DNA of 7,531 bases, taken from UBA1268 sp965662195 (lineage in GTDB: Bacteria; Planctomycetota; Planctomycetia; Pirellulales; UBA1268). A program made the translations under genes and the position numbers. The notes under the pieces were generated by a model, which was not told where the DNA came from, made no database searches, and saw nothing but the letters and a program-made list of their open reading frames with translations. Positions 1-7,437 of the stretch are shown here, piece after piece (within the stretch, counting starts at the first letter, position 1; each line of letters starts with the position of its first letter). The DNA is taken from positions 1 through 7,531 of the forward strand of contig CBFIHA010000135.1 of the NCBI GenBank assembly GCA_965662195.1, written 5' to 3'.

Positions 1-922
1 CATGCCGGGCCGGGGCATAGGTGTGCAAAAAGGCGAAGTCGGGGCGAGCGGGACCCGGAGCCTGCGGGGCCACCAGCGACGGCGGCTCGGGATCGTGCCT
101 GAAGTCGTAGGGCTGCAGGGCCGTCGGAATCTGCCGCCAGGTGGTGTCGGTGTAGAACCGGATCGGCTCACCCGGAAAGCCGGCGATGTTCCGCAGCGAC
201 GAAAACGTGCCCCCCTCCTCCGCCACTGAGTGGCAGCGGACGCAGGCCAGGACGACGCCCGCCTGCGGATAGGCGAAGGTGTCGGGGGTGTCGGCTTCCT
301 GCCCGGGATAGACGCTCGCCCAGAACCAGCCGCTGGGCGAACCGGCTGAGTCTTTGACCATCACATCGCAGCCGGCCGAGGTTGGCAGCCGCAGGACCGC
401 CAGCAGTTCGTCCTCTGAAAATCCCTCATAGCGGGCGGCTGGCGGCGGCAGCATCTCCTTGATCAGCATGCCGCCGTCGGGAATTTCCCCCGCCCGTGGC
501 TGCTTGGGCGGGGCCAACCCGGCATCCCGGCCCTGGGGCCAGAAGTCGGGGTCACCCGTCAGCCAGTACATCACCTTCGGTGAGTAATAGCACCGCACTG
601 CCGGATGGGTGCCGTAGTATTTTCCTTTGACGTAGGCCCCGGTATCGCGGACCTGCTTGTCATGGCTCCAGCCAAGGTCGGTCGCATACGCCCGGCTGCG
701 GATGAAGGGGAAGAGCTGCTGCTCGTAGTCGATGTGGCTCATCCTGCTCGGTAGCGGCAGCGGGTGCTCGGCCGCAGCAAAGCCCGGGATCGTTTCGCGG
801 GGCGTCTTTCCGTCCAAGACCGACGCCCCTTCGGGCTCGGCAGCTCTGACCGCGGGCAGCAGCCCCGGCACCATCACCCCTGCCCAGATTCCAACCAGCC
901 ACCAACCGGCAGTTCGTGCCAT
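1..922 (-). CDS. Secreted mono-haem c-type cytochrome, P460-like family (C-terminus off the window)
   Basis: The gene starts at the ATG complementary to 920-922 and stays open to the left edge, giving 307 residues without a stop. Residues 1-28 form a signal peptide: a positively charged start, a Trp/Leu/Val-rich core and a VRA-A type cleavage region, so the protein should be exported. One haem-c site, CVRCH, lies at residues 227-231 (Cys227, Cys230, His231). Upstream are YSPKVMYWLTGDP (113-125), PDGGMLIKE (148-156) and DVMVKDSAG (186-194), followed by a Trp-rich GWFWA stretch (198-202). From memory this order resembles cytochrome P460-like proteins of planctomycetes and other soil or marine bacteria, with FSSL..I.GFPGEP following the haem motif. 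The usual family length is greater, so a sizeable C-terminal part is missing. A strong AGGAGG sits 6 bases before the start. It is probably co-transcribed with the hydrolase ending at 947. The electron partner is unknown. The cytochrome assignment is firm, the P460 relationship moderate. Confidence 0.85.
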   Translation of the reverse strand, partial: MARTAGWWLVGIWAGVMVPGLLPAVRAAEPEGASVLDGKTPRETIPGFAAAEHPLPLPSRMSHIDYEQQLFPFIRSRAYATDLGWSHDKQVRDTGAYVKGKYYGTHPAVRCYYSPKVMYWLTGDPDFWPQGRDAGLAPPKQPRAGEIPDGGMLIKEMLPPPAARYEGFSEDELLAVLRLPTSAGCDVMVKDSAGSPSGWFWASVYPGQEADTPDTFAYPQAGVVLACVRCHSVAEEGGTFSSLRNIAGFPGEPIRFYTDTTWRQIPTALQPYDFRHDPEPPSLVAPQAPGPARPDFAFLHTYAPARH

Positions 923-928
923 CCTCGC

Positions 929-934
929 CCTCCT
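929..934 (-). promoter_or_regulatory. Shine-Dalgarno site of the cytochrome gene
   Basis: The minus strand reads AGGAGG, then 6 bases, then ATG at 922-920. It is the strongest ribosome binding site in the window and fixes the start of the cytochrome. It lies entirely within the 24-base gap after the hydrolase stop, as expected for the second gene of an operon. Confidence 0.85.
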
Positions 935-946
935 GAAAACAGCCGG

Positions 947-2026
947 TCACCCAGCCAACGTCCGATCGAGAAACAGCCGCATTTCGGTGAAGACGTCCTG
1001 CGACTCATCAGCAAACGGGTTGATGAAGTATTGAAAGTGGGAGGCCCCCTCCACCACGTGAAGGTCTGCGGGCACCCCCGCCCGCCGCAGCTTGCGGTGC
1101 ACCAGTACGGTCAGGCTGAGAAACAGATCACGGGTTCCGGTGATCAGCATGGTCGGCGGGAAGCCGGTCAAATCGGCCCGCAGTGGGGAGATCAACGGGT
1201 CGCCCAAATCATGACCGGCCGCGTAGAGCCGCGCTGCCCGCTGCGGCACCGCGGAATAGCTGACCAGGATGCTGTCGAGCCACTCGTTGGTGTGGAGGCT
1301 GTCGCCGACCTCTGCGAGATCGGCCCACGGCGTCTGGATGGCCAACGCCCCCGGCAACGCCACCCCCGCCTGCCGGGCCCGCAGCACGGTCGCCAGAGCC
1401 AGCCCACCGCCCGATGAGCCACCGCACAGACCAACTGTGCCAGCCGGCTGGCCAGCGACCACCGCCTGCCAGACCGCGAAGGCATCGTCGAGGGCCGCAG
1501 GAAAAGGATGGTCAGGCGGCATGCGATAGTCGACCGCCAGCACCCGGATGCCGCAGCGCGCCGCGATCACCACCGCCTCCAGCAGACAGGCCCGGCCCGG
1601 GTTAAAGACATAGCCGCCCCCGTGGGTGTTCACCAGGACGCGGCCGGCGTTCTCCGGCCGCACGGCCGGTGGCGTCACCGCAAAGACCGGTACCCCGGCG
1701 ATGCTGGTTTCGCTCACCTCGACCCCCAATTGGGCCCGAATCTGCTCGATCGCCGGAATCGTGGTGGCGGCCAGCCCGGCGACCGCCTGCCGCCAGCCGG
1801 TGGCATCGGGCGGGTCGAGCTTCCACTCAGAGTCGCGGTAGGGCATCGCGATCGTCCGCCGGAACGACTCGCTGACCGACTCGGGCACCGGGATGCTGCG
1901 GCCGGGCACCACCCGGGGCCCCGTGCCCTGGTTGAGCCCCCCAACCGCCGCCTGCACGGCCGGCGTTCCATTGAGCTGAATGACCACGGAACGATTATCA
2001 GTGACAGCGGCCGGATCCGTCGGCAT
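947..2026 (-). CDS. Alpha/beta hydrolase, hormone-sensitive-lipase-like (family IV esterase)
   Basis: This is a 359-residue serine hydrolase of the alpha/beta hydrolase fold-3 (HSL) type, expected to cleave carboxylic esters or lactones. The oxyanion-hole motif HGGGY is at residues 135-139. The typical DYR.PP.HPFPAALDD block is at 166-181. The nucleophile elbow is GGSSGG at 202-207, with Ser204 as the likely nucleophile. Asp300 (TGTRD) and His330 (GASH) fit the remaining triad positions. The elbow differs from the common GDSAGG. No signal peptide is visible, so it is probably cytoplasmic. The N-terminal 60 residues are outside the catalytic core, and no good Shine-Dalgarno precedes the ATG at 2026. 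The frame is open further upstream without another ATG, so the start is uncertain; Met61 is an alternative. The gene stops 24 bases before the cytochrome start, which suggests an operon. The substrate cannot be read from the sequence. Confidence 0.88.
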   Translation of the reverse strand: MPTDPAAVTDNRSVVIQLNGTPAVQAAVGGLNQGTGPRVVPGRSIPVPESVSESFRRTIAMPYRDSEWKLDPPDATGWRQAVAGLAATTIPAIEQIRAQLGVEVSETSIAGVPVFAVTPPAVRPENAGRVLVNTHGGGYVFNPGRACLLEAVVIAARCGIRVLAVDYRMPPDHPFPAALDDAFAVWQAVVAGQPAGTVGLCGGSSGGGLALATVLRARQAGVALPGALAIQTPWADLAEVGDSLHTNEWLDSILVSYSAVPQRAARLYAAGHDLGDPLISPLRADLTGFPPTMLITGTRDLFLSLTVLVHRKLRRAGVPADLHVVEGASHFQYFINPFADESQDVFTEMRLFLDRTLAG

Positions 2027-2150
2027 CGGAAAAACTCGCCAGGGTGAACAAGACGTCAGAATACCGGGCTTGAGGCTATGCCATCCTGATTCGGCGGGGC
2101 AACTGCGACCGCAAATAGGAAATACTTCTGTCGGCGCCCCGTCTGCCCGC

Positions 2151-2180
2151 TTGACGCCTACTATTGCTCAGTTGCAGACT
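2151..2180 (+). promoter_or_regulatory. Possible sigma-70-type promoter for the ferritin gene
   Basis: TTGACG (2151-2156) matches five of six bases of a -35 box. With an 18-base spacer, CAGACT (2175-2180) is a weak -10 box. Transcription would begin near 2187, giving a short leader before the ferritin start. The divergent spacer 2027-2219 must also hold the hydrolase promoter on the other strand, which I could not identify. No convincing iron-box palindrome was seen. This is a weak call. Confidence 0.25.
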
Positions 2181-2219
2181 GCCCGCACACCTTCGCCCCC
2201 CGCCCTACTGGAGCCAATG

Positions 2220-2735
2220 ATGAGCTTTCGCAAATCCCTCAGTAACGAAGTCGCCGATGCCCTCAACGAACAAATCTGCATCGAGTCCTCAGCCGCCTTC
2301 CTCTATTTCTCGATGGCCTCTTGGGCGAGCGTCCGTGGCCTGACCGGCATGGCAAAGTGGTTTCGCACCGAAGCGGCTGGTGAACTGACCCACATGGGAC
2401 TGTTTGTCGATTACCTCAATGACCGTGATTACCAGGCCAAGTTTGCCACCATCGAGGCCCCGGCTGCCAATTGGGACAGCCCGATCGCTGCCTTTGATGA
2501 GGTCCGTACCCAAGAGCACACACTGCTGCAGCGGATGAACGACCTGATCGATCTGGCCGACAAGCACAACGACCATCTCACCCACAGCTTCCTGACCCAG
2601 TTCGTGCCACAGCAAATCGCCGATACGGCCGAGGCCGATGACGTGCACGACCGGCTGATGCTGGTTGGTGGCGACGGCCATGGCCTGATCCTGATCGACC
2701 AGGAACTCAGCCGCGAAGCCGATGGTGAAGGCTGA
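2220..2735 (+). CDS. ftnA: Ferritin (non-haem, FtnA-like) with altered last-helix metal ligands
   Basis: This is a 171-residue four-helix-bundle ferritin, close to the usual bacterial length. It would oxidise Fe(II) and store iron in a 24-subunit cytoplasmic shell. Aligned by eye to E. coli FtnA, helix A supplies Glu22 and Tyr29 (LNEQICIESSAAFLY). Helix B supplies Glu55 and His58 (GELTHM). Helix C supplies Glu99. Gln132 matches FtnA Gln127. The fourth-helix cluster QHEEE is replaced by QQIADTAEADD, so the Glu130 equivalent is Asp135. The third-site positions FtnA Glu49 and Glu126 become Gly54 and Gln131. The C-terminal GHGLILIDQELS block is typical. The start at 2220 is preferred over the adjacent ATG at 2217 because GGAG (2210-2213) then lies 6 bases away rather than 3. 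The frame runs open upstream to 1980, but that part is not ferritin-like. The gene appears monocistronic. The family is secure; whether the ferroxidase centre works normally is open. Confidence 0.92.
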   Translation: MSFRKSLSNEVADALNEQICIESSAAFLYFSMASWASVRGLTGMAKWFRTEAAGELTHMGLFVDYLNDRDYQAKFATIEAPAANWDSPIAAFDEVRTQEHTLLQRMNDLIDLADKHNDHLTHSFLTQFVPQQIADTAEADDVHDRLMLVGGDGHGLILIDQELSREADGEG

Positions 2736-2823
2736 GCCTGATTGCTGCGGCCCGGCCGTTGCTCGCTGTCCGTGGAAAAAGCGATCCATGGCAATGGTGT
2801 TCGGCACGGATGCTGTGTCGTTT

Positions 2824-2867
2824 TGAGGTACTGAAGAACCGTGAAACCTCAGGACGCAAGTCCGGGG
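2824..2867 (+). other. Two competing hairpins sharing one strand
   Basis: TGAGGT (2824-2829) can pair with ACCTCA (2846-2851). Alternatively, CCTC (2847-2850) plus GGAC (2852-2855) can pair with GTCC (2860-2863) plus GGGG (2864-2867), closing a GCAA tetraloop of GNRA type with one bulged A. The two structures cannot form together because both use 2847-2850. Any regulatory use is inference: the next gene begins more than 400 bases away. Confidence 0.35.
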
Positions 2868-2905
2868 ATAGCGTTGCGTGGCTCTCAGCTTATGGCTTTT
2901 GATAA

Positions 2906-2918
2906 TCCGCTGAGCGGA
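2906..2918. other. Short perfect hairpin
   Basis: TCCGC (2906-2910) pairs with GCGGA (2914-2918) around a TGA loop. It lies 17 bases before the long 70-nt hairpin, so it may be the first stem of the same element. It is too short to interpret alone. Confidence 0.35.
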
Positions 2919-2934
2919 ATAAAACTCTGGGAAG

Positions 2935-3004
2935 TCCGAGGCGCGAGCCGAGGGAATGCGTTTCTGGGATCACCCACGCGATTTCCCTCAGCTTGCGCTT
3001 CGGG
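2935..3004 (+). repeat. Long imperfect hairpin, probable REP-like or small-RNA element
   Basis: The arms 2936-2956 and 2983-3003 pair at 20 of 21 positions. The exceptions to Watson-Crick pairing are two G-U pairs (2940/2999 and 2945/2994) and one C-A mismatch (2949/2990); T2935 and G3004 add a wobble at the base. The apex continues with GCGT (2958-2961) pairing ACGC (2976-2979), then GGG (2966-2968) pairing CCC (2973-2975) around an ATCA loop. On the minus strand the G-U pairs would become A-C mismatches, so folding favours a plus-strand RNA. There is no T-run after it. The arm sequence resembles dispersed palindromic repeats that I associate with planctomycete intergenic DNA, but only one copy is in this window. 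Confidence 0.55.
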
Positions 3005-3144
3005 CTTTGAAGAATGGGGGTTTTTCTGGCGATTGATGCAAACGCGCAACAGCAAAACTTGCGGCAAGACCGCGAGTCGTCTGGTGCTCAATCGATTGCT
3101 CGGCAACTTTGTGTGCCGCACAGGATTGCCATCCATGGCCCTCC

Positions 3145-3158
3145 CCCGCGAATGCGGG
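3145..3158. other. Short GC hairpin
   Basis: CCCGC (3145-3149) pairs perfectly with GCGGG (3154-3158) around a four-base GAAT loop. It is one of several consecutive stems in this intergenic region. No function can be assigned. Confidence 0.35.
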
Positions 3159-3176
3159 CGAACGATAGTCCACTTG

Positions 3177-3215
3177 GGCAACACCCGAAAACGCTGAGGG
3201 TTTTCGAGTGTTGCC
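3177..3215. repeat. Strong 39-nt inverted repeat
   Basis: GGCAACAC (3177-3184) pairs with GTGTTGCC (3208-3215), and CGAAAAC (3186-3192) pairs with GTTTTCG (3200-3206). They are separated by one C-A mismatch (3185/3207) and enclose the 7-base loop GCTGAGG. That is 15 Watson-Crick pairs. No T-run follows on the plus strand, and no clean T-run follows on the minus strand. It could stop transcription in a rho-dependent way, protect a 3' end, or be a dispersed palindrome. The sequence does not choose between these. Confidence 0.5.
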
Positions 3216-3218
3216 AAT

Positions 3219-3281
3219 CGCCGCTTCCTGCGGCGGCAGACTTCCTCCACAGTCTGCTCGCCAACCATTCGTGATAAGGAA
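3219..3281 (+). promoter_or_regulatory. Twin-hairpin leader with loops complementary to the Shine-Dalgarno of the arsenate-reductase fusion
   Basis: Two adjoining perfect hairpins precede the gene: CGCCGC (3219-3224) with GCGGCG (3230-3235), and GCAGACT (3236-3242) with AGTCTGC (3251-3257). The first loop is exactly TTCCT (3225-3229). The second stem-loop also contains TTCCT (3242-3246). TTCCT is the reverse complement of AGGAA (3277-3281), the ribosome binding site 7-8 bases before the ATG at 3289. Loop-to-site pairing could dampen translation. That is inference; the pairing is only five bases. Confidence 0.35.
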
Positions 3282-3288
3282 TGACAGC

Positions 3289-4158
3289 ATGACCGTTCGT
3301 GAGTTACTGGCCTTCCTTGAGAACCATCCAAATGCGCCGCTTCACTGGATGCTGCCGGATGGTGCATTCGTGCCGGCTCACTTCCATATCACTGAGGTCG
3401 GCCGGGTCCGGAAGGACTTCATCGACTGCGGCGGCACCCGGCGGAGCCAGGAGTCCTGCCTGCTGCAGATCTGGGTGGCCGACGACACCGAGCACCGGCT
3501 GGAGACGACCAGGCTCGCTGAGATTCTCCGGCTGGCCGGCCCGGTGCTAGGAGCTGATGATCTGCCGGTGGAAGTCGAGTATGAGCAGGATGCGGTCTCG
3601 CAGTATCCACTCGGTGGAGTTGAACTGACGCCGTCCGGAGTCCTGTTCACGCTGGGCAGCAAGCACACTGCCTGCCTGGCTCCGGAGAAGTGCGGCGTCG
3701 ATGGCGGCGACTGCTGCGGCCCGACAGCACCCCGGCAGCTGCTGTTTGTCTGCATCCACAACAGTGCCCGCAGCCAGATGGCCGAGGCCTTCGTCAACCA
3801 GATGTGCCAGGGGTCTTTCGTCGCCTCAAGCGCCGGCCTCGAACCGGGCCAGCTCAACCCCTTGGTGGTCGAAGCGATGCAGGAGGTCGGCATTGATATC
3901 TCAGCTGCCACCACTACCGGGGTTGCCGAGGTGATTGCGGCGGGGCGGCAGTTTGACCGGGTGATCACCGTCTGCGACGAGGCCAGTGCCGAACGCTGCC
4001 CCAGCTTTCCCGGCCCGGTGGCCCGCGAGCACTGGGGGTTTCCCGATCCCTCGGCGGCCAGCGGCAGCCAGGCGGAAAAGCTGGCCCAGGTACGGGAGAT
4101 TCGCGATGCCATCCGCCAGCGGGTGGCCGATTGGTGCCGGCTGACCTGCCTGCACTGA
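3289..4158 (+). CDS. arsC: DUF6428-like domain fused to thioredoxin-coupled-type arsenate reductase
   Basis: The protein has 289 residues in two parts. Residues 1 to about 135 resemble the DUF6428 family known beside ars genes, with landmarks FVPAHFHITEVG (27-38), FIDCGGT (44-50), VEVEY (94-98) and SKHTACLAPEKCG (124-136). A short Cys-rich linker (Cys135, Cys142, Cys143) leads to residues 149-289, a low-molecular-weight phosphatase-fold arsenate reductase. Its P-loop CIHNSARS is at 155-162, and SAGLEPG (181-187) and REHWGFPDP (246-254) are typical. Arsenate would attack Cys155. Cys229 and Cys237 match the B. subtilis ArsC relay cysteines 82 and 89, with one extra residue between them. The B. 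subtilis Cys15 position is Ala160. The product, arsenite, normally leaves through a pump, but no pump or arsR is in the window. The ATG at 3289 is chosen because AAGGA (3276-3280) lies 8 bases upstream and the DUF6428-type N-terminus begins there. The reductase assignment is strong; the role of the N-terminal domain is unknown. Confidence 0.88.
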   Translation: MTVRELLAFLENHPNAPLHWMLPDGAFVPAHFHITEVGRVRKDFIDCGGTRRSQESCLLQIWVADDTEHRLETTRLAEILRLAGPVLGADDLPVEVEYEQDAVSQYPLGGVELTPSGVLFTLGSKHTACLAPEKCGVDGGDCCGPTAPRQLLFVCIHNSARSQMAEAFVNQMCQGSFVASSAGLEPGQLNPLVVEAMQEVGIDISAATTTGVAEVIAAGRQFDRVITVCDEASAERCPSFPGPVAREHWGFPDPSAASGSQAEKLAQVREIRDAIRQRVADWCRLTCLH

Positions 4159-4182
4159 GCCAGCCGAGACTGGTCGGGAGCG

Positions 4183-4211
4183 TTGCCGCCCGTTGGGGAG
4201 CAGCTTAGACT
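4183..4211 (+). promoter_or_regulatory. Probable promoter of the riboswitch-gcvP transcript
   Basis: TTGCCG (4183-4188) and TAGACT (4206-4211) are separated by exactly 17 bases. Each matches four of six sigma-70 consensus bases. Transcription would start near 4218, at the first bases of the glycine riboswitch. The placement is sensible, but the boxes are only moderate matches. Confidence 0.4.
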
Positions 4212-4214
4212 GAG

Positions 4215-4264
4215 GGTGTCAGGAGAGAGTCTCACGACCGCCGAAGGCAGAACGCTCAGGCACC
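4215..4264 (+). promoter_or_regulatory. Glycine riboswitch, first aptamer (compact)
   Basis: The conserved glycine-aptamer blocks appear in order: GGAGAG (4222-4227), GCCGAAGG (4240-4247) and CTCAGG (4255-4260). GGTG (4215-4218) pairs with CACC (4261-4264) to form P1. GTC (4229-4231) and GAC (4236-4238) make a tiny stem with a TCAC loop. Only seven bases lie between CCGAAGG and CTCAGG, so the usual third-stem extension is missing. This half may be a docking partner rather than a full glycine sensor. Confidence 0.85.
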
Positions 4265-4285
4265 AGGACTGACAACCCAAAAATT

Positions 4286-4378
4286 CTGTTGGAGAGCGAC
4301 GCCGCCCGCGGCGTCCACCGAAGGGGCAAGCCCCGGGCCGACGCCCGCGGGTGAATCTCTCAGGTTCCCGGACAACAG
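4286..4378 (+). promoter_or_regulatory. Glycine riboswitch, second aptamer (full length)
   Basis: P1 is CTGTTG (4286-4291) with CAACAG (4373-4378), six perfect pairs. GGAGAG (4291-4296) is followed by a 7-bp stem, GACGCCG (4298-4304) with CGGCGTC (4309-4315). Then come ACCGAAGG (4317-4324), the GGGGCAAGCCCC block (4323-4334), a GC-rich third stem (4332-4351) and CTCTCAGG (4357-4364). The linker from aptamer 1 is about 20 bases, normal for the cooperative tandem form. It is the leader of gcvP, the expected target: in this family glycine binding usually switches expression on. Confidence 0.95.
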
Positions 4379-4482
4379 GGTTCCCGGCACTGCCTTGGCG
4401 GTGCCGTCAAAGCTGGCTGGCAGCCACAGCCAGCTGTTCCGACCAGCCAACGATTTCGGCGGCCTCGTCAGGAAAGGAACCC
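4363..4482 (+). promoter_or_regulatory. Riboswitch expression platform and gcvP ribosome binding site
   Basis: A 9-base direct repeat, GGTTCCCGG, occurs at 4363-4371 and 4379-4387. Both copies include GGTTCC, the reverse complement of GGAACC (4476-4481) in the gcvP ribosome binding site AGGAAAGGAA. The second copy extends to seven pairs (4378-4384 with 4476-4482). Between repeat and site stand two strong hairpins: 4385-4394 with 4397-4406 (CTTG loop) and AGCTGGCTG (4411-4419) with CAGCCAGCT (4427-4435). Neither is followed by a T-run. Translational control by masking the binding site therefore looks more likely than transcription termination. That model is inference. Confidence 0.5.
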
Positions 4483-4485
4483 CGC

Positions 4486-7436
<2,951 letters not shown>

Positions 7437-7437
<1 letters not shown>

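Larger units (their letters stand above)
2736..3288. other. Structured, non-coding intergenic region
   Basis: About 550 bases separate the ferritin stop from the arsenate-reductase fusion start. Base composition is visibly more A/T-rich than in the flanking genes. The open frames here (2841-3197 plus; 2885-3367 and 2988-3290 minus) have low-complexity, Arg/Ser/Pro-rich translations without recognisable domains. They also run through strong hairpins, so I do not call them genes. The region carries hairpins at 2847-2867, 2906-2918, 2935-3004, 3145-3158, 3177-3215, 3219-3235 and 3236-3257, and a 10-base palindrome CAATCGATTG at 3089-3098. No hairpin is followed by a T-run, so no classic terminator is supported for the ferritin gene. 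Confidence 0.7.

Noticed and set aside
764..1417. 217-residue plus-strand open frame over the hydrolase and cytochrome genes
   Set aside because: It is a shadow frame opposite two genes with clear motifs; the translation is His/Pro/Arg/Gly-rich and spans both genes.
1980..2219. N-terminal extension of the ferritin frame
   Set aside because: The extension overlaps the divergent hydrolase start, has no ferritin similarity, and the ATG at 2220 has GGAG 6 bases upstream.
2852..2880. GGACGCAAGTCC segment resembling part of a cyclic-di-GMP (GEMM) riboswitch
   Set aside because: Only the GACGCAA string is shared. The rest of the conserved GEMM core and its paired stems are not found around it, and a simple GNRA-capped hairpin explains it.
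2841..3197. 118-residue plus-strand open frame between ferritin and the arsenate-reductase fusion
   Set aside because: It runs through the hairpins at 2847-2867, 2935-3004 and 3177-3215, has no ribosome binding site that I can see, and its translation shows no motif.
2885..3367. 160-residue minus-strand open frame overlapping the arsenate-reductase gene start
   Set aside because: Its translation is Arg/Pro/Ser-rich and part of it is simply the hairpin arm read as codons. It also overlaps the well-supported start at 3289. It looks like a spurious gene call of the type that repeats produce.
4160..4173. Terminator hairpin after the arsenate-reductase gene
   Set aside because: Only four pairs (CCAG with CTGG) and no T-run; too weak to call.
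3378..4280. 300-residue open frame on the minus strand opposite the arsenate-reductase fusion
   Set aside because: It is antisense to a gene with clear catalytic motifs, it overlaps the riboswitch, and its Ser/Arg/Pro-rich translation has no recognisable domain.
4385..4435. Rho-independent terminator within the gcvP leader
   Set aside because: Two strong GC hairpins are present, but neither is followed by a T-run, so intrinsic termination is not supported.
4351..4485. Upstream GTG start giving gcvP 45 extra residues
   Set aside because: This segment lies inside the glycine riboswitch and its platform. The ATG at 4486 has a good ribosome binding site and begins close to the conserved N-terminus.
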